Assembly (NCBI GenBank): GCA_902570265.1
Contig: CACFXF010000004.1
Coordinates: forward strand, 46,982-110,981
Reading direction: 5' to 3'
DNA: 64,000 nt
From: an uncultured Alphaproteobacteria bacterium
Lineage (GTDB): Bacteria > Pseudomonadota > Alphaproteobacteria > Rhodobacterales > Rhodobacteraceae
Part shown: piece after piece, positions 10,565 through 19,488 of the stretch
Layout of the letters: every line of letters begins with the position of its first letter
Position numbering within the stretch: position 1 is the first letter of the stretch
Notes under the pieces: generated by a model
Databases searched by the model: none
The model's input: the letters and a program-made list of their open reading frames with translations, nothing else
Told to the model about the DNA's origin: nothing
Program-made: the position numbers and the translations under genes

Positions 10565-11362
10565 TTAAATTTTATTTTTCAAAATGATATTTAACATCAA
10601 AAATAAAAAGAAAAATAAAGAGGCAACACATACAATAGAGGGACCTGTAGGGGTATCAAAAAAATAGGCAGCGTAAAGACCTAATATGCTTGATAAAACC
10701 CCTATTATTGAAGCTATAAATCCCATTGACTCTGGCGTTAATGTTATAAAGCGAGCTGAAGCAGCTGGTATAATAAGTAATGCAATTATTAATAACACAC
10801 CTACAACTTTAATTCCAACAGCTACAACTATTGCTAAAGAAATCGTAATTATAAAGTTTTCTTTTTTTGGGTTGAAACCGTTAGCAGATGCTAAATCCTC
10901 ACTTAGAGTCACCAATAATAGTGGAGACCAGCGCCATATAATTAAACTAAATATGACACCCACCCCTATCCAAATCATTAAAAGATCCAACTTAGAAACA
11001 GCTAATATATCTCCAATTAAATATGCCATCAGATCAATTCTTACTCCTGAAATAAAAGAAACGATTACCAGCCCTGCCGCGATTGAACTATGTCCTGCTA
11101 CTCCTAAAAGTGTATCCATAAAAAGTGATCGACCCTCCAAAAGAGTTACGGAAGATGCCATTATTAAAGAAACTAATACTGCCCCCGCCAACACAGATAA
11201 TTCGAAAGTTAAAGAAAGTGCAATTCCTAGCATCGCAGCATGGGCTGTTGACTCTCCAAAATAGGCCATACGTCTCCAAACAACAAAGCATCCTAGAGGT
11301 GCGGCTGCAAGGGATACACCAATTCCAGCAAGTGTTGCGCGTGTCATAAAATCATCTAGCAC
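10565..11362 (-). CDS. znuB: zinc ABC transporter permease
   Basis: 265 aa ABC-3 type permease next to ZnuC, Zur and ZnuA. Confidence 0.92.
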   Translation of the reverse strand: MLDDFMTRATLAGIGVSLAAAPLGCFVVWRRMAYFGESTAHAAMLGIALSLTFELSVLAGAVLVSLIMASSVTLLEGRSLFMDTLLGVAGHSSIAAGLVIVSFISGVRIDLMAYLIGDILAVSKLDLLMIWIGVGVIFSLIIWRWSPLLLVTLSEDLASANGFNPKKENFIITISLAIVVAVGIKVVGVLLIIALLIIPAASARFITLTPESMGFIASIIGVLSSILGLYAAYFFDTPTGPSIVCVASLFFFLFLMLNIILKNKI

Positions 11363-12087
11363 TATACCCTACTTTTCCCCTGAACATCATGATTATGATC
11401 ATGTTTATGTTTATATAAGGCGAATGCACCATCTATGTTTGAACCAAAAAGTGTTTGATATTCTGGTGAAGTTGCTACATTCTCTGGTGTTCCTTCGCAA
11501 CAAACATGGCCATTAACGCAAATTACTCTGTCAGATGCACGCATAACCACATGCAGGTCATGACTAATCATAAGGACAGCACAATTTGTTTCTTTAGAAA
11601 TATTTTCTATTTTTTGATAAAATGCTGCAATGCCAGGCTGGTCAAGTCCCCTTGTTGCTTCATCTAACAGTAAAATTTCAGGTGCGTCTACAAGTGCTCT
11701 TGCCAAAAGAACTCTTTGCATTTGACCTACTGATAAGTTATTTATTTGTTCTCTATAAATATTTTTTAAACCAAGGAAGGCTACCATTTTTTTTAAATCA
11801 CTATTATCTCTAGTGGCAAGTTTCAAAAATCGTTCTACAGTTATTGGTAAGGTTTGATCTACCTTTAGTTGCTGAGGTACATACCCAATTCTTAAATTAG
11901 GTTTAATTTTTATTTTCCCCTTACTAAATGGGATTGCTCCAATAATAGCTTTAAAAAGAGTAGTTTTTCCTGAACCATTAGGGCCAACCATGGTTACAAT
12001 TTCTCCAGCATTTAATGTAAGATTTATATTTTGAAGTACTTTTTTCGAGCCATATTTTACTTCTAATTTAGATATTTCGATTAGCAT
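11362..12087 (-). CDS. znuC: zinc ABC transporter ATP-binding protein
   Basis: GPNGSGKTTL Walker A, LSVGQMQRVLLARAL signature, LLLDEATRGLD Walker B; His-rich C-terminus (YKHKHDHNHD). Confidence 0.93.
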   Translation of the reverse strand: MLIEISKLEVKYGSKKVLQNINLTLNAGEIVTMVGPNGSGKTTLFKAIIGAIPFSKGKIKIKPNLRIGYVPQQLKVDQTLPITVERFLKLATRDNSDLKKMVAFLGLKNIYREQINNLSVGQMQRVLLARALVDAPEILLLDEATRGLDQPGIAAFYQKIENISKETNCAVLMISHDLHVVMRASDRVICVNGHVCCEGTPENVATSPEYQTLFGSNIDGAFALYKHKHDHNHDVQGKSRV

Positions 12088-12590
12088 TTTATGGTTTCTA
12101 ACTGATTACAACTTTTACAGATACCAATAATCTCAATAATTGATTCTTCTATCTGGAACTCTGATAATGATTTTTTATCTAATTTTAGTCTACTGTCTTT
12201 TTCACACATTTCTGCTACTTTATCGCATTTTCTACAAATCATAAATGTTGGAGAGTGTTTACTCCCAGGATGAGAACAAGCTATGAATGCGTTAAATCTT
12301 TCAATTTTATGAGCAAAACCTTGTTCAATTAAAAAATCAAGAACGCGATAGGCAATAGGAGGTGTTGAGCTAAAACCTTCTTTACTTAACATATCTAGGA
12401 TCTGATATGCCCCAATAGGGCGGTGATCTTTTAGTAATAATTCAAAAACTTTTAATCTTAAAGGAGTTAATTTAAGATTTTTTTCCAGACAATTTTTATG
12501 AAAAGCCTTCATTGAGGTTTCATAACATAATTTATGATTATGTTTTTTGAAGTTTTTTGAGACTTCTTTTTTGATTTGAATTTTTTTCAT
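12081..12590 (-). CDS. zur: Fur-family zinc uptake regulator
   Basis: 169 aa; LTPLRLKVFELLLKDHRPIGAYQILDML winged helix; MICRKCDKVAEMCE and GICKSCNQ zinc-binding cysteines; first gene of znuCB operon. Confidence 0.9.
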   Translation of the reverse strand: MKKIQIKKEVSKNFKKHNHKLCYETSMKAFHKNCLEKNLKLTPLRLKVFELLLKDHRPIGAYQILDMLSKEGFSSTPPIAYRVLDFLIEQGFAHKIERFNAFIACSHPGSKHSPTFMICRKCDKVAEMCEKDSRLKLDKKSLSEFQIEESIIEIIGICKSCNQLETIKC

Positions 12591-12637
12591 AATTAAAAAA
12601 ATTTTCTCTTGAACATAATTTATAATGGCTATAAGTC

Positions 12638-12656
12638 AATGTTATATTATAACATT
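12638..12656. promoter_or_regulatory. putative Zur operator, AATGTTATATTATAACATT
   Basis: 19-bp perfect palindrome around a central T in the divergent zur/znuA intergenic region; close to known Zur-box consensus of the TGTTATA..TATAACA type. Confidence 0.85.
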
Positions 12657-12678
12657 AATTTATTACTAGGAGATAAAA

Positions 12679-13788
12679 ATGTCTAATAAATTTGTCTCAT
12701 TGACATCGGCATTAGCACTAACAGTTGGGGTTGCATCAGCAGATGTCCCTAAAGTTGTTGTCGACATTGCTCCTGTTCATTCATTAGTTTCAAAGGTGAT
12801 GAATGGGTTAGGAAAACCAAATTTAATTATCCCTTCAGAAGCTTCACCTCATGAATATCAACTGAAACCATCTGATGCCAAGGCAATTCAAGAATCAAAA
12901 GTCATTTTTTGGATTGGAGAAGATTTAACACCTTGGTTAGAAAAAAGTTTAGAAACCTTACCAAAAGACGCATCCATTACAACTCTACTAGAAGTAGATG
13001 GCATTGAATTACTTGATTTTAGAGAAAGTGCTTTATTTGAGGCTCATGACCATAGTGACCATAGTGACCACGATGATCACGACGATCATGATGATCACGA
13101 CCATGGAAAGCATAAGAAAAAAGATGACCACGATGATCACGACGATCATGATGATCACGACCATGGAAAGCATAAGAAAAAAGATGACCACGATGATCAC
13201 GACGATCATGATGATCACGACCATGGAAAGCATAAGAAAAAAGATGACCACGATGATCACGACGATCATGCACATGGTGAGCACGATCCACATGCTTGGT
13301 TATCACCCGGGATAGCAAAAGTTTGGTTGAATGTAATTGCATCTAAACTATCTGAAAAAGATCCTAGCAATGCTAGTACTTATTTTTCAAATGCTAGTTC
13401 TGCCAGTAAAGATTTGGATGCTTTATCAGATGAAATTAATGATATCTTAGATCCCATTAGAGATGAAAAATTCGTTGTTTTTCATGATGCTTATCAGTAT
13501 TTTGAGAAACACTTTAATATTAGTGCTTCTGGTGCAATTTCTTTAGGTGATGCTTCTGACCCTAGTCCAGCACGCGTTAAAGAAATTAAAGATAGAGTTG
13601 AAAACGAAGATATTCATTGCGTTCTTGCTGAACCTCAATATAAAGTCGGCTTAGTAAAAGCAGTTATTGAGGGAACTCACGCGAATATGGCTGTAATTGA
13701 TCCTTTAGGTGTCGGTTTAGAAGCTGGCCCTACACTTTATGATAAACTTATTCGTAATTTGGCAACAAATTTATCTAAATGTTTTTAA
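12679..13788 (+). CDS. znuA: zinc ABC transporter substrate-binding protein with expanded His/Asp-rich loop
   Basis: Signal peptide; VVVDIAPVHSLVSKVM, SPHEYQLKPSDAKAI, EHDPHAWLSPG, FHDAYQYFEKHF motifs of cluster 9 metal SBPs. Confidence 0.94.
   Translation: MSNKFVSLTSALALTVGVASADVPKVVVDIAPVHSLVSKVMNGLGKPNLIIPSEASPHEYQLKPSDAKAIQESKVIFWIGEDLTPWLEKSLETLPKDASITTLLEVDGIELLDFRESALFEAHDHSDHSDHDDHDDHDDHDHGKHKKKDDHDDHDDHDDHDHGKHKKKDDHDDHDDHDDHDHGKHKKKDDHDDHDDHAHGEHDPHAWLSPGIAKVWLNVIASKLSEKDPSNASTYFSNASSASKDLDALSDEINDILDPIRDEKFVVFHDAYQYFEKHFNISASGAISLGDASDPSPARVKEIKDRVENEDIHCVLAEPQYKVGLVKAVIEGTHANMAVIDPLGVGLEAGPTLYDKLIRNLATNLSKCF
13065..13270 (+). repeat. znuA: In-frame 60-bp tandem repeat (3 exact copies plus partial flanks) coding DDHDDHDHGKHKKKDDHDDH
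   Basis: 13081-13140, 13141-13200 and 13201-13260 are identical base for base; partial unit on each side. Confidence 0.97.
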
Positions 13789-13797
13789 ATTTAATAA

Positions 13798-13836
13798 AAA
13801 AACCAGCCTGCATTCTAGTAGGCTGGTTTAAAAGTT
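13798..13836 (+). terminator. Rho-independent-type terminator after znuA
   Basis: AACCAGCCT-N10-AGGCTGGTT perfect stem (13801-13828) flanked by A/T tracts. Confidence 0.75.
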
Positions 13837-13849
13837 TTTGGAATTATAA

Positions 13850-14485
13850 ATGAATTTAAATTACCAAATACCATTAGATGAACTATCTAACCAAGTACAT
13901 ACTATTGATGATGTTTCTTATTTATCAGATTTTGTTGAGCAATCTTACTATGGTGTTATCTGGGACAGGCATATACCAGTAAATATTCAGGACTGGCTAA
14001 ATAAAATTGACCCTAAATTAATTCCAAGTTTCAGACACATTTTTCATAAGAATGAAGTAAGAAAAAGTATAAACAAAATTTTTGAGAATTCTCTTAGTAA
14101 AGACACACAGATTAATTGGTTAATACAAGATATAACAAGATTATCTAAACTTTTCTCAAGCTTAATGAAAGTCGATTATATTCGGTTAAGAATGGAAGTT
14201 ATTTCAACTAATTCTTGCCGAAAGTTTCACATAGATGCTGTAAAAGCTAGATTAATTTGCACCTATCGTGGACTAGGTACACAGTATGGAATGTCTATGG
14301 ATGGTATTGATCCAAAACACTTTAAGACTACACCTACAAGTTCACCAATTTTACTTAAGGGTACACTTTGGATCGAAGATAACCCTAAAATGATTTTACA
14401 TCGGTCTCCTCCTATTGAAGGGACTGGTGAAACACGATTTGTTTTTGTAACTGATCCTATATTTGATCCAGAAAATGAAATATGA
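13850..14485 (+). CDS. DUF1826-family protein
   Basis: FHIDAVKARLICTYRGLGTQYG matches the DUF1826 core as I recall it; next to znuA. Confidence 0.8.
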   Translation: MNLNYQIPLDELSNQVHTIDDVSYLSDFVEQSYYGVIWDRHIPVNIQDWLNKIDPKLIPSFRHIFHKNEVRKSINKIFENSLSKDTQINWLIQDITRLSKLFSSLMKVDYIRLRMEVISTNSCRKFHIDAVKARLICTYRGLGTQYGMSMDGIDPKHFKTTPTSSPILLKGTLWIEDNPKMILHRSPPIEGTGETRFVFVTDPIFDPENEI

Positions 14486-14742
14486 AACAAAACCTTGGGG
14501 AGACCAATCTAAAACGTAAAAAAAGAATTGGTAATCCAATGAATGAATTTGATAAATTACCTCGACCTTTAAGGCAATGGCTAAATAAGGCTATTTTACC
14601 ATGGTCTCCTTTATCTGTAAAAAGGGTTTGGCTTAAGTCAATTAGTAAAGGATTATCTTTTGAGGAAGCACTCAATGTATTAGATAAAACTGAAGAATGT
14701 ACGATGAAAAAAGAGAAATCTAAAATTAAACAATTCAGGTAG
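14482..14742 (+). CDS. small conserved protein, possibly DUF6525-like
   Basis: 86 aa overlapping the DUF1826 gene by 4 bp; RKKRIGNPMNEFDKLPRPLRQWLNKAILPWSPLSVKRVW. Confidence 0.6.
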   Translation: MKQNLGETNLKRKKRIGNPMNEFDKLPRPLRQWLNKAILPWSPLSVKRVWLKSISKGLSFEEALNVLDKTEECTMKKEKSKIKQFR

Positions 14743-14778
14743 AAGAACCAAAGAGTTTATTCATTAATTTTTTTCAAT

Positions 14779-15867
14779 TTAACCTTTTAAGATTTCATTC
14801 AATTTTACTATTCTTTTTTCAACTATTGATAATTCTGCAGCCTGACCAATCGCAACTGCTTTAAGTCCATCATCTAAAGATACCTGTGGTCCTAAATTTT
14901 CTTTAATAGCTTTCTGAAATTCTATATGTTCATAGTAAGTTGATCCATGATGGTGTCCTGCTTTTAGAATAGTTTCATCAACTTCAATATTTTCAATTTG
15001 AATGTCACTAGATTTCCTCAATCCTATTGATAAGTCTGAGCTTGATTTTCCTGATAGAAATGAAGGGACACCCGTTTCTATTTTACCTATGTTTCCTACA
15101 GCACATAATTCTTCTTGGAGTCTAGAGTTTTCTGAAAACATACATAAATCTAGCATACAACGTACATCATTTTCAAAATTTATAATAACAAAAGCATTAT
15201 CAATTATATCAGGTTTTTTTCCATCATATCGTTCATTTAAATGATTTACATCTTGAGCACCACTTGCATACACACTTACTGCTTCACTGTTAGTAACTAA
15301 ACGCATTAAATCAAAAAAATGGCAGCATTTCTCAACTAGAGTACCCCCTGTATTTTTTGAAAATCTATTCCAATCATTTACTTTGACTAGGAATGGAAAT
15401 CGATGTTCCCTTATTGAAAACATTTTTAGATTTCCTATTGTTCCAGATTTAATTTCTTTAATAAATTTAGCTACTGGTGGCATATATCTGTATTCCATAG
15501 CAGTCCAAATTATACCAGGATACCCTTCAGTAATTTTCTTGAAATGAATACAATCTCTAACATTGGTACATAGTGGTTTTTCTATTAAAAGATGTGCTTT
15601 GGTTTTTATTATATCTTTGAGAATATCTATATGACTAAAATTAGGAGTTGCTATTATATAAACGTCTGCAATTTTAGCTTCTATTAATTCGTTATGATTA
15701 GAAAAAATTCTGGGGTTATTTTTTAAGTCTTTCCGTGACTCATCTATGGAAACCTTGTGATTGTCACATAAAGCCACTACCTCAGAATCTTCTAATAGAT
15801 TAATATTTCTAATATGCTCCCTTCCCATAGTGCCAGAACCAATAATTGCATATTTTATTACTCCCAT
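14779..15867 (-). CDS. Gfo/Idh/MocA-family NAD(P)-dependent oxidoreductase
   Basis: YAIIGSGTMGREHIRNI Rossmann; HLLIEKPLC motif. Confidence 0.9.
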   Translation of the reverse strand: MGVIKYAIIGSGTMGREHIRNINLLEDSEVVALCDNHKVSIDESRKDLKNNPRIFSNHNELIEAKIADVYIIATPNFSHIDILKDIIKTKAHLLIEKPLCTNVRDCIHFKKITEGYPGIIWTAMEYRYMPPVAKFIKEIKSGTIGNLKMFSIREHRFPFLVKVNDWNRFSKNTGGTLVEKCCHFFDLMRLVTNSEAVSVYASGAQDVNHLNERYDGKKPDIIDNAFVIINFENDVRCMLDLCMFSENSRLQEELCAVGNIGKIETGVPSFLSGKSSSDLSIGLRKSSDIQIENIEVDETILKAGHHHGSTYYEHIEFQKAIKENLGPQVSLDDGLKAVAIGQAAELSIVEKRIVKLNEILKG

Positions 15868-15951
15868 TTTTATCTTTATCCTTTTATTTTACTTTTAAAT
15901 TGAAAAATCTGATATAACTTATAGATAGAATTTTTATTTCAGGTAAAGGAG

Positions 15952-16542
15952 ATGGAAATTAGCATTCTTTTATTTTTATTAAATATTTTGCAATATTTAA
16001 ATACATTTTTTCTGCGTATCGGTAGACAATTAGCATGGATAGCTATTTTGCTAATGGTAATGGTTATTCTTCTTCAAGTTTTTTTTAGATATGTTCTTAA
16101 TAACGCACTTCCTTGGCCAGACGAGGTAGCTCGTTTTTTAATGCTATGGATGACTGCACTAATAGCTCCATCGGCCTACAGATGGGGAGGTTTTGTTTCT
16201 ATTGATATGATAATAGGTTCTTTCACTAAATTAATTGGTAATCTAATCAGTTTATTATTACTCATGCTTTCTTTTTTTATTTTGATTATAGGTTTTAAAT
16301 TAGGATTAGATCATATTAAAGTTGGTTGGATTTTTAACTCTTCATCCATCAAAATCCCGCTTTTTATTATTGGTGAACAGTCTAAACCTCTTAAACTTGC
16401 ATGGATGTACATGTCACTGCCCATAGGGATATTTTTGTTAATTTTGGTAAATTTAGAACTTATTTTAATTAGGGTAATCTCAATTTGTGATCCTCTTTGG
16501 AATATAAAACCAGACCCTGATAAAGAAAGTTTAGAAGTGTAA
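15952..16542 (+). CDS. TRAP transporter small permease (DctQ)
   Basis: 196 aa, four TM; ALPWPDEVARFLMLWMTALIAP is a DctQ hallmark; next to DctM/DctP. Confidence 0.9.
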   Translation: MEISILLFLLNILQYLNTFFLRIGRQLAWIAILLMVMVILLQVFFRYVLNNALPWPDEVARFLMLWMTALIAPSAYRWGGFVSIDMIIGSFTKLIGNLISLLLLMLSFFILIIGFKLGLDHIKVGWIFNSSSIKIPLFIIGEQSKPLKLAWMYMSLPIGIFLLILVNLELILIRVISICDPLWNIKPDPDKESLEV

Positions 16543-16544
16543 CT

Positions 16545-17834
16545 ATGCTAGTTTGGTTTCTTCCTCTTTTTCTGGTTTTTCTTTTAATTGGATTACCAGT
16601 TTTTTTTAGTCTTTTAGCAGCACCTGGCCTTTTGCTCTGGTTGAATGGGCAAGCCAGTGATGCGGCAATGCTTTATAGAAATATATATAATGGTATTGAT
16701 AGTTTTCCTTTGATGGCAATACCATTTTTTATGTTAGCAGGTGAGTTAATGAATAGGAGTGGTATCACTCTTAGATTGGTTGAATTTAGTCAAGCTATGA
16801 TGGGACACCTAAGGGGTGGTTTAGCTCAGGTAAATATTCTTTCATCAATACTTTTTGCGGGGCTTTCTGGATCTGCTGTTGCTGACACCTCAGCTATTGG
16901 TTCTATGTTAATTCCTGCTATGGAAAAACAAGGATATTCAAGAAAATTTGCAGCTGCAATTACTGCAGCAAGTTCTGTAATTGGTCCAATTATTCCACCT
17001 TCAGGTATCATGATAATTTATGCTTATGTAATGGGAGAAAGTGTAGCTGCTTTATTCTTAGCTGGAATTATACCTGGATTAATGGTTGGTATCAGTTTAA
17101 TGGTCATGGTAAGATTATTAGCAAATAGGTATGATCTTCCTAAAGCAACATTAAAATCTTCTTGGAAAATTAGGGGCAAAGCATCTCTAAAAGCATTTTT
17201 TCCTTTGATGACTCCTGTTATAATTTTAGGAGGAATATTGGGTGGTATTTTTACACCTACTGAAGCATCTGCAGTAGCTGCTGCATATGCTTTTTTTATA
17301 GGTTTATTTGTATTAAAGTCTCTTGAATGGAGAGATATTCCAAAAGTTTTAACCAAAGCAGCATTGGTATCATCTGTGGTTTTACTTTTAGTTGGAGCAG
17401 CCATGGCCTTCAAAACAGTAGTTAGTCTGTCCCATGCTCCAGAACATTTAGCTGATTTCGTTCTAAGTTTAAGTGATAATCCATATATACTTTTATTTCT
17501 AATTAATATTTTATTATTTATTGTCGGTATGTTTTTAGATGCTGGACCGGCAATCATTATTTTGGGTCCAATATTGGGACCAGTTTTTACAGATTTAGGT
17601 GTTCACCCTGTACACTTCGCTATCATAATGTCTGTAAATCTTACCGTAGGATTAGCAACTCCACCTATGGGTTTAGTATTATTTGTTGCTTCCTCCGTTT
17701 CAGGAGAAAAAGTTGAATCTATTGCACGTGCAATTTTACCTTTTCTAGCAGTAGAAATTGTGGTTATATTTTTAATTACATATTTCCCAGCTCTATCTAT
17801 GAGTATTCCATTGATGACTGGATTTGCTAAGTAA
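16545..17834 (+). CDS. TRAP transporter large permease (DctM)
   Basis: GLSGSAVADTSAIGSMLIPAM, IGPIIPPSG, GGIFTPTEASAVAAAYA motifs. Confidence 0.95.
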   Translation: MLVWFLPLFLVFLLIGLPVFFSLLAAPGLLLWLNGQASDAAMLYRNIYNGIDSFPLMAIPFFMLAGELMNRSGITLRLVEFSQAMMGHLRGGLAQVNILSSILFAGLSGSAVADTSAIGSMLIPAMEKQGYSRKFAAAITAASSVIGPIIPPSGIMIIYAYVMGESVAALFLAGIIPGLMVGISLMVMVRLLANRYDLPKATLKSSWKIRGKASLKAFFPLMTPVIILGGILGGIFTPTEASAVAAAYAFFIGLFVLKSLEWRDIPKVLTKAALVSSVVLLLVGAAMAFKTVVSLSHAPEHLADFVLSLSDNPYILLFLINILLFIVGMFLDAGPAIIILGPILGPVFTDLGVHPVHFAIIMSVNLTVGLATPPMGLVLFVASSVSGEKVESIARAILPFLAVEIVVIFLITYFPALSMSIPLMTGFAK

Positions 17835-17919
17835 GCTGTGAAATATCAATAATTTTGCTTATGAACTTATAATTAAGTACTAGGCAGAATAAATAAATTA
17901 TAAATCTAGGGAGGAAATT

Positions 17920-18981
17920 TTGTTTTTTTCAAAGTTATTAAAATCGATGAGTTTATCTACTTTAATAGTAGGTTTTTCATTTGCAGCTTTTGCTGCTGAT
18001 TACAATTTAAGATTAACTGCAAATTCAAACGATCAAGATGAAGATTATGACGGTGCAGTTGTTTTCAAAAATTATGTTGAAGCTGCTTCTAATGGGGCAG
18101 TGTCAGTTGAACTATTTATTGGAACTCAGCTTTGTTCAAAGGGTGCAGAATGTTTACAAGGTGTATCTGATGGAAGTATAGATATTTACATCTCAACATC
18201 AGGTGGTGCTGCAGGTGTTTTTCCATACGTTCAAGTATTAGATCTTCCGTATTTAATGTCTGATGATAGAATTGCTGAGGATGTAATGCGAAGTGATTTT
18301 GTCAGAACAGTTAGAAAAATGGCATTGGCTGATTCTGGAAATACAATTCGTTTAATGACGATTGGAAATACAGGTGGTTGGAGAAATTTTGCAAATACAA
18401 AAAGACCAATTAAAGAACCATCTGATATGGAAGGATTAAAAATTAGAACAGTTGTAGCTGATTTGCCACAAGTATTAGTAAAAGCTTTAGGTGCTGCCCC
18501 AACACCAATTCCATGGCCTGAGTTATTTTCTTCATTTCAAACTGGAGTAGTTGAGGGTTCCAAAAATGGTATCACCGATATTATGAATATGAAGTTTCCA
18601 GATGCAGGTCTTCAATATGTTACACTGGATGGGCATGCCTATATGGGTGCACTATGGTGGATGAATAATGCAAAATATCAATCCATGCCTAATAACATTA
18701 GAAAAGTGATAACGGATGGTTTTTATGCTCTTCAGCAAGCCACTTTTGCATCTCCAAAAAGAAAATCAATCAAAGCTTATGAAGATTTTGTAGCTGGTGG
18801 TGGAAATCTTTATGTACCAAGTCCGGATCAAAAGGCGATGTTTAAGAACGCAGCCGCTCCTGTTTATGACTGGTTTAAGGCCAATGTAAAAGGTGGATCT
18901 GAAGTTTTTGATGCTTTAACTACTGCTGTTGCAGATGCTGAGGGCAGGATGTCTTCAGATTATGGTAAAGATCTAAATTAA
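17920..18981 (+). CDS. TRAP transporter substrate-binding protein (DctP)
   Basis: Signal peptide; PSDMEGLKIRTV...ALGAAPTPIPWPELFSSFQTGVVEGSKNG. TTG start with GGAGG upstream. Confidence 0.93.
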   Translation: MFFSKLLKSMSLSTLIVGFSFAAFAADYNLRLTANSNDQDEDYDGAVVFKNYVEAASNGAVSVELFIGTQLCSKGAECLQGVSDGSIDIYISTSGGAAGVFPYVQVLDLPYLMSDDRIAEDVMRSDFVRTVRKMALADSGNTIRLMTIGNTGGWRNFANTKRPIKEPSDMEGLKIRTVVADLPQVLVKALGAAPTPIPWPELFSSFQTGVVEGSKNGITDIMNMKFPDAGLQYVTLDGHAYMGALWWMNNAKYQSMPNNIRKVITDGFYALQQATFASPKRKSIKAYEDFVAGGGNLYVPSPDQKAMFKNAAAPVYDWFKANVKGGSEVFDALTTAVADAEGRMSSDYGKDLN

Positions 18982-18989
18982 AAATAATT

Positions 18990-19018
18990 ATCAGGGGTGG
19001 TTTTATACTGCCCCTGAT
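18990..19018. terminator. stem-loop between convergent dctP and Sel1 gene
   Basis: ATCAGGGG...CCCCTGAT; right arm reaches the stop codon of the 19018 minus-strand gene. Confidence 0.6.
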
Positions 19019-19488
19019 TACCTAAATGGATAAATCCAAGACTTATAATCATTGATAAGAACATGTGCTTGTTTAATTTCTTCAGGGGTCATTTTTTTCA
19101 TTACTTCTTCTTGAGAAATAGCGGCATCAGGATCCCCGCCAATAGCAGAAAGAACGTACCAGGTATATGCTCTGACAAGGTCTGGAGCAGGCATACCTCT
19201 ACCTGTTTCATAGTACCAACCAACACCAGATTGGGCACCTGGATGCCCTTTCATAGAAGATCTAAGATACCAATCAAAAGCTCTAAAATCATCTTTCTGA
19301 ACCCCAAGTCCCATTGCATACATAATTCCTATAAGTTCCTCAGCGTCAGCATTTCCCGATCTAGCTGCTGGAAGAAGTTCTTTCATAGCCTCTTCAAATT
19401 TACCTTCTTCCATCAAGTCACGAGCATGCTCAATCTCACCAAATATAAGTGTTGGTATAAGTATAAAAATATAAATATATTTAAACAT
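19018..19488 (-). CDS. secreted Sel1-like repeat protein
   Basis: 156 aa with signal peptide; NADAEELIGIMYAMGLGVQKDDFRAFDWYLRSSMKGHPGAQSGVGWYYETGRG. Confidence 0.85.
   Translation of the reverse strand: MFKYIYIFILIPTLIFGEIEHARDLMEEGKFEEAMKELLPAARSGNADAEELIGIMYAMGLGVQKDDFRAFDWYLRSSMKGHPGAQSGVGWYYETGRGMPAPDLVRAYTWYVLSAIGGDPDAAISQEEVMKKMTPEEIKQAHVLINDYKSWIYPFR

Noticed and set aside
11088-11349. Opposite-strand and out-of-frame ORFs in znuB
   Set aside because: znuB gives a full, domain-consistent translation; the overlapping ORFs have no recognisable features.
12998-13342. Overlapping ORFs on both strands (105, 107 and 86 aa) over the znuA repeat
   Set aside because: They are a by-product of the 60-bp in-frame tandem repeat: any frame without a stop in one unit stays open through the array. 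Translations are low-complexity.
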